A stretch of DNA of 64,000 nucleotides, from the NCBI RefSeq assembly GCF_021462225.1, contig NC_061798.1:22094820-22158819 (forward strand), written 5' to 3'. This DNA is from Girardinichthys multiradiatus. Lineage: Eukaryota; Chordata; Actinopteri; Cyprinodontiformes; Goodeidae. A model generated the notes under the pieces. It saw only the letters and a program-made list of their open reading frames with translations, ran no database searches and was not told where the DNA came from. Position 1 is the first letter of the stretch; the number at the start of each line of letters is the position of its first letter. Position numbers and translations under genes: made by a program. Below are positions 41,985 through 55,479 of this stretch, one piece after another.

Positions 41985-42180
41985 GCTGTTTTAGCATCAC
42001 ACCTCTGACTCCCTTTAAAATTCAGAGATCAATATAAAATCCTGCTCATTCTATACACAGCCCTCAGTGGCCTGGCACCATCATATTTAAGAGTTACCTA
42101 CGGCTTATCGCAGACTCTTCGGGACTGCAAGAAAGGGTTTGCAGTTTTCAGCCCCCTGTGCCATGAAATCCCCTGATGTA
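41985..42180 (+). pseudogene. LINE C-terminal remnant
   Basis: The frame LPLKFRDQYKILLILYTAL, then SGLAPSYL, matches the conserved C-terminal segment of fish L2/Rex1-like LINE proteins (pattern LPVKFRI.YKILLL..KAL.GLAPSYL). A stop precedes it, and the match fades after 42150. A 3' UTR-like stretch follows. Confidence 0.6.
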
Positions 42181-42654
42181 CATATTTTTATATCATATAT
42201 GCTTGTTTGTTTGATAGACTTTTGTCCTCTTTTAACCTTTAGCACTTTATTTTTACAACTGACTTTAACTTTTGCATTATGTTTGGATCCAGCACCATCT
42301 TTATAGAAAAGGAAGAAATAAAGAACAATTGCCTGTCAATTTTCATACGTGAATTAGCATTTGGGTCTTAATGTCTTACCCAGCCTATGTACCTATACTA
42401 TTTCATATTTTCTATAGCTCCTATGTATTATTTTACAGCTGTTGTATTATTTTATTCTTGTTGTTTTTTCATTTTTGTATAATACTTTGGTTAGCTGCCG
42501 TGTATTTGTTTTCAGATGCATCACTGCATTGCTGGTATTTGAGGCTGTGCAATATTTTATTATGATACTGCTGAAATTTGCGCCCCCATCAGGACAGAAC
42601 CAAACATTTACTAAAGTGGCTCATCATATTAGATAAAATGATGAATGGCTATCT
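42181..42654. other. Possible LINE 3' tail, otherwise empty
   Basis: T-rich; resembles the 3' non-coding part of the LINE remnant. No gene. Confidence 0.35.
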
Positions 42655-42720
42655 TGGTCTCAGGTCAAAACCTGAGTGGTGAAGGGTTTGACACTGCCAA
42701 AAAGCAAATGTTATGGTTTG
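42655..42720 (+). pseudogene. Second perforin-like scrap
   Basis: The frame GQNLSGEGFDTAKKQ resembles GYNLGGEGFDIVKMK of the perforin-like exon at 39494, including the GEGFD core. It is only about 20 codons, and ends in a stop. Could be a relic of a duplicated perforin gene; too short to be sure. Confidence 0.4.
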
Positions 42721-44599
42721 AATATTAGGGGTTTGGAATGAAAGGAAGAAGAACTGATTAATGAATACCTAGGAGATTAAAATAAAGAATGTGAAAAGAG
42801 AAGGTGGTGTTGTTGTCTTATTTGGTTCTGGGCTGTGAAGTTCTGGAAGAGTGGGTGCCGAATACCTCAGGGCTCTGAGGTTGGCAGAAACAGGTTAGGA
42901 ATGAGGTTAGGTTGTGTGCTCCTTGTCGTCCTTGTCTTTCCAGAGCGGTGGAGATGCAGGCAGAGGGCAGAGAGGGAGGTGAGTGTTTAATAAGTGGAAG
43001 AGGAGTTCTTGCATACTGTATCCACGGAGATGCTCCAAGATGCGACGAGGCTAACAAGAGAATCTGGGGCAAGGAGGACAAAGCAGGAGGTCAGCATGTC
43101 AAAGAGGTCAGTGTTCATTATCTCTTTTCATCCGCTTGCTGAGCTGCACAGTTACAATGTGACAGGAAGTCCTCTTCTCTCCTTCCACATCCTTCTGGGT
43201 CAGCACATCACAGTTTGATCAACAATTACAGAAGATGGTGGCTAGTGCTTTTGTACGAAATGAAATAAAGGCGACAGCATCTTGTAGGACCTGCGAGTCA
43301 ACCCTAAATAGGTTTAGAACAGCAGACGTTATTGAATGTTGTCAGTTGAGGCCTTGGTTAACTTTAAAGCTACAGCCAGCATTAGGTCAATGAATCATCA
43401 CTGTCAGGTAAAACAAACAAATTAGCCTACAGTTAAAATTTTAGGGCTGAGTTTTTGTGAGCCTATTAGCCTACAAGTCATTGGTTGTGACAGAAATGAT
43501 GTTGCACCAGCCCCTTTGTGATTCTGCATGGAAGAAAAGGGATAATAGATGAATGCACGGATTTATATGTAGACACAGTATGAGCGAGAATGTATATTGT
43601 TGGAGAGTAGGGCCAGATTTATTATCCTTTGTCACAGAAGCTACATGTAGCCTAAGCTACTGCCACTCTAATCACCTACACAAGCCTCATATTGTTAATC
43701 AATGGAGCTTTAAAATCATTTTTAAATACATTATAAAGTTAAATAGCATATAAAGTATAAAAACACAAATATTTAAAGTATTTATTTATTTATTACACTG
43801 AATACACCAAGCACATTACTATAGGCAACATTATTTCAAATACAAAGCACACCCTACAAGCATTTAAAATGATTTTAACTAATATTAAAAGTTTCAAGAG
43901 ATCTAACAATTCCAACAGCCTATTTTTTTTTTTTATTAATAACTATGCTTTTTGAATTTGATTAGTGGCTATCTGATTAAAAGAAGCCAAAAGACCTGCG
44001 AATTATACAAAAAGATTTGTGCCACAACGATTGTTGTACAACAGCACCACCAAGTGGAGGCTGAGCACAGTAGGTCAAATTTTAACCTTTTCAGTCTCAT
44101 TTCCCAAAGAATGTTTGTGGTGCGTTTTGTGTTTAGTTTTTTGAGTGTGTTCTTTACTCTAGTCTTTTATCTTTAATGGCTCTATTAAAACCTTCAGTCT
44201 TAATTTTGTTTAACTTGGACTTTGTTTTTATTCTGAGTTTAGTTAGTGTTTGCCTCGCTTTCCCATACTGTATTCTGATTAAAATTACAACCCTTTTTAT
44301 TTAAACAATACAGCTGTAAAGGTTGTTTATTTGTTAGATGCTAATTAGACATGCCTTCTTTCCAAAACTCACATCTGTTTTTCTTCAAATTGTTACAACT
44401 GTTCTGGATTACGTCAATACTCAGTTCAATACATAGAGTCTTGGTTTGCTTTGATTATAATCCAGATCATTTATTTTAGTTTATTTTAGTGTTTACTATG
44501 TTCTGTGAGAATTTTCTTTCTTTCTTTTTTTGGTCATATCACTTTGCTGACCAAAATACCTTTATAACAGGAAACAACTACCTCAACATAAATAGTTCT
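42721..44599. other. No recognisable feature
   Basis: No supported gene; the GC-richer part 42800-43220 shows no convincing exon. Confidence 0.4.
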
Positions 44600-44752
44600 T
44601 CATCTAAAATCCCCCAATGTTGTTGCCATCCTGTTCTTGTTTCCGGTTTATTTATGCTAGCCTCTGGTTCCGTTCATAATCATAATACACATTCATCATG
44701 CTCCTCCCATCATCGTCTCTGCATTTGGGTCTACAACAACTAAATCATGACA
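44600..44752 (+). mobile_element. LTR 3'-end fragment (Gypsy type)
   Basis: CGTCTCTGCATTTGGGTCTA and the terminal ATCATGACA resemble the 3' end of fish Gypsy LTRs. The 5' boundary is not identifiable. Confidence 0.4.
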
Positions 44753-47700
44753 GCCCCAGATTGATGTTTGACACTAATGTTTATAGACATGTCTAAAAGT
44801 CACGCAACATGAATGTTACAGTTCCTTCACGGCATATATAAATCACATATTTGAGGTATATTTTGCTACAGAATTGCAGCAATGACTTATAATAACATTA
44901 AATCATTTCATGCAACACGATGCAGATGCTCTGTCTGCGCTAATAAAGATTTACCTTGGGATGGTGTATGGTTGATGGGACTCCATCTCACGCATTCTTG
45001 CTATTTATTGTTAAATTAAGCTTATAGGTATTTGAGCACTGTGTATAGAGGGTTGAACTTTCATGTTCAACACATTAAGTACAGAAAAAAATTAAATGAG
45101 ACGATGACATCAAGGCAAGTTGAATATATCCCCCGTCTTACATGCCGTAACACAGAGATTTAAAACCTTCATCCTGATTGACATGCAATATGCAAAACAG
45201 GAATGCATTAAAAGCAACACTCATACTTTATAGACATGACAGGACATAATGTTTCACAAAATGTGCTTCATTTCTTCATGCTTAGATCCATGCAAGACTC
45301 GCTTTTAGATACAACAAAATACATGGTGACATAGGAAACAGTGTGAAAACAGGTTATAAATACTTATACATGCAAAAGTATGTTTCCTGTTGCCCACTGT
45401 TGACTGAATATCAATGTGGCATATTTAATCTGGCTTATAATTGTCAGAAAAGCTCTGATCAAACTTTCAGTCTTGCAGCACAAAAAGAAATCTGAAATAG
45501 AAAAACAAAAAATTTGAAAAATTAAGGATATTTCACTTCTGCAGGACTAATAAAAGGAAAGTTAATAATATACAAAAAATACAATGGGAAAAGAACAAGA
45601 TACCAACCCCGTTCTAATGCAATATTAATGTGTTACTTCAAAGAGTCTTTTAAGTTTTCTCTTGAAAGAACGAAAAGCCTTCTTTAATTTTAGCGCCTTA
45701 ATTTCTCAAAGTGCACTATTTTTAATGTGGTTGAAGGTGGAAGAACTAAAAAATATGGTTTTCAATATGGTAAATATAAACAAAGAAAGATATGACAAAG
45801 CCAGAGAGCCAGAGAAGACTGGTGATATATACTGCATTCAGATACACCAGTTTTTTTTAACATAATAACTGGTGGTAACAGAAACAGATGTTGAAGAAAA
45901 CAAATAGAGAACATGGAGAGCATTATCTGTTTCAAAATCTAAAGAACAAAACCCAACTTCAAACTAAACAGTTTGTGGCAGATACTTCTCAAGGAGATCT
46001 ACCATAACAACAATGGGCATGTTGAAGGAACTGACCCCGGCACACAGTGATTCTGTAAACAGATGCAAAGGTGTTGATACTGTACACTACAACTCTCTGA
46101 TGTATAATGAAGAACAGCAGATGGAGCCACATCAAAGTATCAAGATCCATGCCTTTATCCTCGCTTTCCATGAGCTTCCAATCAAACAATGACCCCTTCA
46201 TGAGGAGCCATTATTCAGACTCAGCCCTTCTTCCAAAACAGGTCATCCAGTCCTTCAACTTGACAGTCTCCTGCTGGTCTGGCTTATCCACACCCCATTC
46301 CTTTCTCCTTCCCCTTCTCTTGGAAGAAAAGACACAGAGACGAGGGATTTGCCTCACGGTAGGTAGCTTTTATGTGAAAAAAGAGGGTTTCTCTTTCTGT
46401 ATGTGTGTGTGTTATATGGTGGGACTTTGCAAAAAGAGCCAGGAGCCCACTTGAGGAGCAGTGGATTTTAGAACTGGATGATTTGTTTGGAGAAGCCCTC
46501 TCGACCCAAAAGGAGAATGGGCTGGTTGCTGGTTCCCATGAAACCAAGATGAAATGAAAAGGCCTTTATGAACTCTCACACCTCTGCATGACTATATGAA
46601 AAAACGAAACATATCTCTGATACATTCATGAACAAGTGTTTCAATCAGTATTTGAAAATGTATTTCCATGGACACACACTAACACAAAGGTCACCTTTAT
46701 TATTCAGGACATTTACTGCTTTATCATGGTTTCCGTTTTCGTATAGTACTTCCACAACCTACGACAAAATAAACGTTGTAAATGAAATGGCAGAATATAC
46801 CAAAAGAGCTACAAGAGGTTTGACTTTAAATAAAACCATTGACAAACTGCTGTAACACCACCTGAAGAGGAAAAATCACATCTCTGTATCATCTGGATAG
46901 GTTCAAAATGCTATAGATCAATTTGACCCCAGGGAGGATTTCCAATGGCTTTACTAAAATAAAAAATAAAAACAAAAGGTTTAATTGTGAAGAAATTTCA
47001 TCTGAACCGAATCTGAATTCAGTAATATCTTTCTACTAATGTCACTTCTCCTGCTAGCTCAGACGCCTTCTCCCATTGCTCTCTGTTTGCTTCCATTGTT
47101 TTATTCTTAACTTCTTATCTCTCAGTCAAAATCTACAGGAAAGTTGGACTAAACTACTTTAAACCAGGGACACTTTTCAGAGGATTTTTTTCAAGGTTTA
47201 TTTTAGAGAAGGACCAGATGACATCAGGAGCAGCTACACTTTCATGGCAGCACAGGCCAATCAGTACACGATATCTTCCCTCTCCACAGAGGAGTATGAC
47301 ACACTTCTCATGCAAATAATAGTGATGAAAATTAAAATTCACCGGCTTGAAGTGAATGTGGAGGTAAATGGGAGGTATGTAAACAAACAACCTTACCGAT
47401 GATTCAAAATAGTGATAAGACTAACAGACACCTAACTACCACCACCAAGAAACAGAATGATGATGTAAATGAGAACAAACTGACCAACAGTCCTCCCTGG
47501 ACCTCTCGGCGCAAAGCCAAAGGATAAAATCCATTCAGATCCGGGAAGCTGGCTAACAAAAAGAACAATCTTATGAACAGAGAAGGGTTTTTAGCATTTG
47601 TCACACAAGAGAAAACACTGGTTCCTCAGTAGAACAACGTGATGATTAGAGGCTTAACTTTCCGTCCTTGAGTTGAAAATCCAGTGACAACCCTTCAAAA

Positions 47701-49324
47701 GGTAATATTTAGGCTATGGTGGACCACTACGGGGCTCCACTCACACCTAGACAAGTTATGTATTTTTTTGGAACTTTCTGTTACTCTATTGTTAAGTGTT
47801 GCCAAGTCCGCTTATTATACGAGACTTTGGACTTGTTCTTCTTTAAAGTCGCTTGAAAATCTCATGAGTCACGGGTTGCTGTTTTTTGGGCTTGTTTTTG
47901 AACGTGAAGTTGCTTATTTCAGCTTGGCTTTCCTTCTGAGTGAAACCCCTTGACTATCTCCCAGCCCTTACGATCAAGTTGACTCAGCACAACCCAAAAA
48001 CATTCACGCCAAGTGAAAGTATGTCGAAAATATAAAATGTGGGTCTTTTAATTCAGAGTTTTTGTTGTTTATTTTCTTGTTGACTCTGTTCACTGTTATT
48101 TTGCTGTTACGTATGCAACCCCAACAAACAGAAAAAATCATTGTAAGCACAAATACTTTTTTCAAATATTAATATAGTAAGGTTAAATAAAAGTACAACT
48201 AAAGTGATTTAAATTTTAAAAATCTTAATTATTGAAAGATAATGACCCCCCCCCTATTCCACAAAGTGGCTTGGTCCGCATGCCGTTTCCAATGGGCAGC
48301 TTCACTTGTTCAATGAACACAAGGTTGGATAAGGCGGGACATTTCTCCTGCTTTGTCCAAACTCAGCCTCTTATTTTATCCGCTCACTGGTTAAGCAACT
48401 AGACTAGCATATGATGGTTAAAAAGCTCAAACGAGTGGGCTGGGAGGAGTAGAGAAAAATAGATTAGAAAAAAAAGGGGAGAATATAAAGAGGACAGAAT
48501 TTTGAAAAGCGTCGGTCAGGATGTTAATGTCAGATACAAGCCTAATTAATATTTAGTTTGCTCCTAGAGAGATATCTAGATTTGAAATATATATATAATA
48601 ATATATATAAATAAAAATAAGTATTTTTAATTTAAGTTTAATGTCAGAGTTTTTTCTGTAGGCTAGTAGTTATCACATGATGTTCTTAACTGATGTTCAG
48701 TTTGACAGATATAATTTTTCTTTTAAAATCAAAGACTGTTCAGTTTTCATTGTGAAAAAAACTTGATACAAAACATTGATCTGCTTCTTTGGGAAAAATT
48801 TATTCGTTTTTTTAATGTATTAATATTATTAAGTGTGGATATTAGAGTTTTTTTTTATTATTTCTGTAGTGGTGTTGGCTAATGACAATATCCCCTGTGT
48901 ATGTGTTTGTTTGTGTCCAACTGTCAGCTAACCCAGTCAGTAAAGAACAATGCTGTAACTACTATTATTACTTTTAAAACATTGTTTAACACACTGGGGG
49001 CTCGGCCCCGCAAGGTGAATCGCAAAGAAGCAGAAAAGAGAGAGGGAGTAGTTAGAGAGAGATGAATTAAGATGGATGATACAGCTTTCTTTTATGGTTT
49101 CTATTTCATATGTGTGCATCTACAACATATATATCACTTTAAAAAACATGGTTTCCTTTAGCCAAAAAGTGTTGTCTAAAAACATAACTCATGACTTACA
49201 TAGTCAACAAAAAAATGCTGAATCTTATATTTCAGTCATAAATTAGTCAATAAATTAGAATATGTGATCCAATGAGGATTGTTTGTCAGATTGAGAGCAG
49301 TTTCTGAAAATAACCTTTCGAAAG
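44753..49324. other. No recognisable gene or repeat
   Basis: Mostly AT-rich. I looked for exons at 46100-46450 and 47200-47600 on both strands and found none convincing. Confidence 0.4.
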
Positions 49325-49692
49325 GGCTGGCTGCACGGTGGCGCAGTTGGTAGCACTGTTGCCTTGCAGCAAGAAGGTCCAGGGGTCGACTCCTGGCCGG
49401 GGGTTTTTCTGCATGAAGTTTGCATGTTCTCCCAGTGCATGTGTGGGTTCTCACCAGTTACTCTGGCTTCCTCCCACAGTCCAAAGACATGCCTGTTACA
49501 TTAATTGGTCTCTCTAAATTGCCCTTAGGTGTATGAATGAGTGTGTGCATGGTTGTTTGTGTGTTACCCTGTGATGGACTGGTGACCTGTCCAGGGTGTA
49601 CCCTGCCTCTCGCCCATAGACTGCTGGAGATAGGCACCAGCTTCCCTGTGACCCACTATGGAAGAAGCGATATTGAAAATGACTGACTGACT
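49325..49692 (+). mobile_element. SINE family A, full length
   Basis: CTGCACGGTGGCGCAGTTGG with an exact A-box consensus (TGGCNNAGTNGG), B box GGGTCGACTCC, body, and GACTGACTGAC tail. Flanks CTTTCGAAAGG and CTTTTCGAAAAG share TTTCGAAA, a probable TSD with changes. Confidence 0.93.
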
Positions 49693-50365
49693 TTTCGAAA
49701 AGCCCACATTTCTGTATTTAAAAAAGTTTTTTTACTGGTCTGATGTAATATTTTAAAATTAAATGTCATGTTTTCATTAGTTGTAAGCAGAAAATCCTCA
49801 TAATTATCAGAAATAAAGGCTTAAAAACATCAGTTTATGTGCAGTTAATCTATATAATGTGTTTCACTTAATGAGCTAACTTACTGAAATAAATGAACTT
49901 TTCAACAATATTGTAGTTTATTGAATGAGTCTGTAAATGTCTGGGGATCATTACTCCTTTCTCTTGTTTCATATTTCAGTTGACTGGAGACAATATGTTT
50001 AAAAAGGACAATTGGATCTTTTTACACAAATAATCACCATTTGTAAATTGATGTCTTTTTTAAAAAAAGTTTTTTTTTGCCTCTTTGTTTTACTGCGAAA
50101 TTGGTAATTGGTGAGTGACTAAAAATAAGTAGCAGTTTGACCAAATCTAAATTTAAATAATGACAATGGGACTTAATATTTGTTAGATAATTATAACTTT
50201 TATACATTTCCCCATGAACCATTTGAGAAGTCTTGTCTTTTCAGCGAGCTTCACTTTACAGAAGTCTTATATCAATTCAGATACTTGTACAGATGAAGAT
50301 AACAGTCTCTCTGAATGGGACATCATGAACCCATCTAGAACCCCTGCACTGTAAAGACTTTTTAA
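49693..50365. other. No recognisable feature
   Basis: Nothing assigned. Confidence 0.4.
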
Positions 50366-51087
50366 GGGTGTATTCACACTTGCCACTTTTTTTTTGCCAC
50401 CAGAGTTCGTTTCCCTCCTTGGTCCGGACCTTTTGTGCAGGTGTGAATACACTCAAGCAAACCCTGGTCCGGACCAAACAACCGGACCGAGACCCACTTT
50501 TTGAGGTGGTCTCGGTCCGCTTCCAAACGGACTCTGGGGCGGTTCACTTATGGTCTGAATACAAACCGGCCCCGATCCGAACCAACAACAAAAAGCGTAC
50601 GTCTCTTTGGACATGAAAAGCCACCATAGCCTGTAGCAAAGGTGTGTGTTGTAAGGTAATCATACCTGATGAGCTGTGTTGCTTAGCAACTACCGGCTTG
50701 TTGTGTGACAAGGCACGTAGAGAACGTCGGCGTTCAGCACGCATTCTCCGACGGGGTTCCAACATTATAAATGGAGCGTCTCAAGTCTGTGTTGAATGAG
50801 CTGCTCTTCACCCTCACAATAACATTGAAGCCGTAATAACAGCACAAATATGCAGAACAGAGGTGCTACACGCAGCACGTCTACAGATGTTTTCCTCAAT
50901 TTCCGCCCCCTTCATTTCTGTCCAATGGGAACAATGATCGTCACCCACGTGGCTTTGTTTACAAGTAATAGTTCACTTGCAAAAAGTACAATGTGAAAAC
51001 AAACCGCACCAAATGAAAAAAATTTAATTCGCTTTTGGTCCGGACCAAACAAGTGGACCAAAGGACTTTCCTGGTGTGAATACACCC
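50366..51087. mobile_element. Harbinger-type MITE with TAA TSD
   Basis: Ends GGGTGTATTCACAC and GTGTGAATACACCC are perfect 14-bp inverted repeats, flanked by TAA at 50363-50365 and 51088-51090. A 3-bp TWA duplication and GGG..CCC ends are typical of PIF/Harbinger. 722 bp, GC-richer than its surroundings, with inner repeats of GGTCCGGACCAAA. No transposase. Confidence 0.88.
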
Positions 51088-51090
51088 TAA

Positions 51091-52371
51091 GACGCATGTG
51101 CTTGGGAGGTGCAAATGCTGCCATCTGCTGGTCAGATAAAAATTTATGTTTTCCTAAGAGACAAATAGTTTTCTGTCTAGGAGAAATGCATCTAATTATT
51201 CAAATTGCTAATTTTCTATGCTGCTTATTCTGGTCTGAGTGAAATAAACAGGTTATTACTGTAGAAAATGCATTTTTTAATACAAAAAGTTTTTTAATAC
51301 AAACAATTTATCAACTAAAAAAAAAATCAACAGGAATTATGTTGTTAGACATTTTAAGGTCATTATACTGATTAGTATACTAGTAAACAAAATCCTACAA
51401 ACACAGTGGCTGTCTGCTGTAAAAAAGACTGACAGAACCTAACTCTACACCTTTGTGCAGAAAACTGCTTTAAATGAAAGGTAGAGTTAGTTAAAATGAC
51501 ACACAAGCGACAACACATTAATGTGCTGTGAATTTCTAAACAAAAACGGATACTTGGTCTTCCTATTGAAGCATAATGCTTTCACTCATTATAGCTGTAT
51601 AAATAGCAACTTTAACCACTGAGTTTTATATAAGCATATATTTTCTTTGCCCACTTGTTACTTAGCATCGTTCATTTTAGTGACAGCTAATGTGTGAGGG
51701 GACTTAATATGTGCTTCCAGGACAAGAATGATATTTATGTTACACAGAGACCCTCATCTTCTGATATGCAGTATATATGGCTATATGACTAAATTAACAT
51801 AGTTTGCATGCTGCATGCTGCTGGATCCTCATGATGAGATCACAGTGACAGCAGCTGCCATGAATATCTCCTCCTACTATCAAGTCAAGCATTTGCTGTA
51901 GTTGTCCACAGCAACCTGGGAAATCTCTGGTCTCTTTCATATCCCAGTGCTGCCTCAGTGTGCAGGACTAAACAACTGGTAGAACTACTGTCAACACTTC
52001 CTCGTGCATGCCACAAGCACAGCGGAGATTAGCATGCCAAGAGTTCTCTTGCCTAAAATCTTTGACAGCCTTTCCACATGCTCAGTCATGGGCTTACAAA
52101 AGAGCCAGCTGTCAAGTGAAGGGAATTCCTGGTTCCTCGTTCAAGGTCGCTCTCACCATTCAGAGCAATGGTGCCCTGTCATGACTCCCACGGTAGGTGT
52201 TAACTCGGTAACGCTAACAGTTTAGCCTGGATGTCCTGGAATTGTTTTTAAAAAGAGTTAACCGCTTCTTCTCAGTTCCACCACAATGCCTGGAAAGCAT
52301 TCACTGCAACCTTATAGAGAACACAATTGTAAGAATTTAGATTTACTAGTAATAGGGGCATGAGAAAATAT
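51091..52371. other. No recognisable feature
   Basis: Nothing assigned. Confidence 0.4.
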
Positions 52372-52605
52372 ACTCCCCAGCCACTTTTTAGTTCACCTTG
52401 CTATAAGATTAAACCCCCTTCAGAGCTGCCTAATTCTTCGTGAGATAGATTTAACAAGGTGTCTGAAACATTCTTCAGAGATTTTAGAATTTAGACAATG
52501 TTAGACAATGCTTTATCCTGCCCATTCTCCTCTGACATCAACAAGGCATTTTAGTCCAGACAAACACGGTTCACTGGATATTTTCACACAACATTATCTT
52601 TAAAC
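52372..52605 (-). mobile_element. Internally deleted copy of the 30484 Tc1 family
   Basis: CCAGCCACTTTTTAGTTCAC matches the 30484 element end (GGCCACTTGATTAGGTACAC). Then come its C-terminal end (AATTCTTCGTGAGATAGATT) and, after a jump, its N-terminal part (CCCATTCTCCTCTGACATCA). About 1 kb is missing in the middle. Confidence 0.75.
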
Positions 52606-53030
52606 CCAAGTGAAAACTCAACATCTTGCTAAAGTGAACCTTAGGTAAACCTACATTTTTTCTAAAGACTCAAACTTCAAAACTATTCAATCTAATTATA
52701 TATCTAATATATGTGGACTAATAATATCTATGCAATTAAGCAACAACAGCCCCAATTTGTTTTCATACAGCTGTAAATTTTCTGAAGCAATAAGGAGTTA
52801 ATATTGCCTCCAGAGCTCAGATTGTGTCCTTATTATGGTCAAAAATGTTCACTTTACCGCAATTTGAATAGTATGTCATTGGGTATCACTATATTAAACC
52901 TAAGTTATGTATTTTATTTCAAAACGTATTGTTTTTTTTCCTAGCCTAAAGTTTAATAGGTGATACATCTATTTACCTCATCTTAAACCCTAAATGCTGT
53001 CAAGGTGAAATAAAATAACTTCTAAAGAAA
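52606..53030. other. No recognisable feature
   Basis: Nothing assigned. Confidence 0.4.
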
Positions 53031-53375
53031 TGTCAGTCAGTCATTTTCTACCGCTTCTTCCATAGTGGGTCACAGGGAAGCTGGTGCCTATCTCCAGCAG
53101 TCTATGGGTGAGAGGCTGGGTACACCCTGGACAGGTGGCCAGTCCATCGCAGGGCAACACACAAACAACCATGCACACACTTATTCATACCCCTAAGGGC
53201 AATTTAGAAAGACCAATCAACCTAACAGGCATGTCTTTGGACTGTGGGAGGAATCCAGAGTAACTGGTGAGAACCCACACATGCACGGGGAGAACATGCA
53301 AACTTCATGCAGAAAGACCCCTGGACCTTCTTGCTGCAAGGCAACAGTGCTACCAACTGCAGCACCGTGCAGCCC
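53031..53375 (-). mobile_element. SINE family A, full length with TSD
   Basis: Minus-strand copy, GACT tail at 53031 and head at 53375. TCTAAAGAAA is duplicated exactly at 53021-53030 and 53376-53385. Confidence 0.93.
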
Positions 53376-53385
53376 TCTAAAGAAA

Positions 53386-55479
53386 AGTATCTCCTTTACT
53401 ATCAGGCTTTGGTTCACTGAAAAACAAAAGACGTAAAAGAAAATAACATCTCACATCTATCAGTCATTGCTTACCATGAGCTCCTGTGGAAAATTCCCCA
53501 TCATTAAAGGAGGTCTGGCTGTTTGTGTAGGTGCTAATTAAATAAAGGTAGTGTTCTTTACTTGTTTTGCCTTTACTTATTTGTCATAAAAGTTTCTGCG
53601 ATGTGTGGGGCAGGAATAGAAATGATCAGCTTGAGACAACCCCAACAATTCATGCTGATTTTAATTACAGCCAACAGGGCAGTGCACACCACATTAAAGA
53701 CACCAAACATGCAGGGCTACATCTCAGGCAAAGTCATCCTCTGTGTTTTATCCTTCTTTGTCACTACTGCTAGTCCTCCCACCCTTGGATGCCCCCTCCT
53801 TCACTTTAATCCAGTGGTGGAATTTCACTCGACAAGTGATCAAAGACCAGTAGCACGGTGCCAGGTGCGACTGTAGCTTCAACTGTTGACAACCACCTAG
53901 CAATTTTTCCTCATTTCCTTCTCTCTTCTTTCTGAAAAAAGAGTAGAAAACCTAAACAAGGCCGGGTGAACCGCTGTGAGTTTGAGTCTTTGAAAAACAG
54001 TTTCTCCCCTCAGTTTTTTTGACTTTCTCCTTTTTTTTTTGCACACAAGGAAGTTGGTATAGTTGCTTCCTTCTTTTGACAGTGCTACCTTCTCTCCCCT
54101 CCCCCTCTGTACGCTGTGTGGTGGCCGGTTTGAGGAGTTCTGTGACAGTAAATTACGGTACACTTGAGACAGATGAGCAGCAGGAGTTGTAGAACAGAGA
54201 GAGGTAGCGCGGCGGGGTTTAGGCTTTATTAAGACTCAACCACCAGTGACTGGCACAACAACCCAACATGTAGGTGAAGGATGCAGCACAAAGTATCTTT
54301 CTAAACCTATAGGTGGTCTGCCAGTGTAGTAACATTCAGCTATAATAGGTATCTCATGTCTAAAAGTCACTGAAAGTGTTGTTGAAGAATTTTCTATACT
54401 ATTGATGGATAATCCTGTACTATTAGCCAGTACCAGTCATAGTGCCGTGATCCCAGGTTTATTAAAAGATGTTCATTGATTTTAAGATTTATTTTTCATT
54501 TTCTTAAAGCCCTAAATTTGCTTGTAAATCTATGAAAACAAGCTCTTATTTGTCTGTAACTGAAAAAAAAAATATTTCTAAATAGAAATCATCTTTCATA
54601 AAATTGGGTAGATAACACTTGGGTATTAAAATCAAATATTTTCTGTGTAACAGATGCTATAGGAAAGGTGATGACTGATGAAGGTCTCAGGTTGAAGGAC
54701 TTTGTTTTCAGAAGGCCAGAAGAAATACCCAAGGCTGCTTGCACAACTACTTGCTTTGATCTTATCTCTTTGTTTGACTTTATGACTTTAAGCCAAGTAG
54801 GGACCAGGCCAAAGAGACTCTTAGCGGGCCAACAAAAATAAAAAAAAACTTGATCCAGAACTTGATCCAGCAGAAGTATGGATAACACTGTCCTAAGATA
54901 AGAGTGTGTGCAGGGATTGTTTATAATAAGTCAAACACTTTTTTGGAAGATTATGTTGGGGAATGCAAGTAACTTGTGCAAAATCTGCTGCTCATTCTAT
55001 TAGCACAACAGCTAGAAGGAATTATTTTATTTTTCACTTAATATATCTCCAAATTATACAATAAAACTAAATTGTGTTTGTGTCCTATCTTCTTTCAGAT
55101 GTTATAAGATCAAACAGCACCTAGTAAGGGGCAGCACCTGTCACTGCTTAACGGTAAAGCATCAGGAAATCAGTGTGACTCCTTGGTCAACGTCTGTTTG
55201 AAGTCTCCATGGAAACCCATGGTTGTGCTCAGGGCTGAATTACCAACATGAGGTTCTTATACACATGTACACTACAACAAACTAATACATGGTCTATCCA
55301 AAAACAAGTCATCACCTGGAATAAATAAATTAAATACATCAGAGCCTCCCATTGAATATTTACTGCATGATTGATTATGTAATATTAATTTATTTAATCC
55401 TAACTGATGCAGTGTCTGAACTCACTGTGTCAGTTCAGTTCAATTGTCTCAAATGATGCAATGAATAGCTTCTCATTTC
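53386..55479. other. No recognisable gene
   Basis: Nothing assigned. Confidence 0.4.

Noticed and set aside
46107..46547. Possible exons on either strand
   Set aside because: No domain, no consistent frame, no convincing splice pair.
47154..47604. Minus-strand frames of 66-78 codons
   Set aside because: Composition is low-complexity and no family is recognisable; no splice support.
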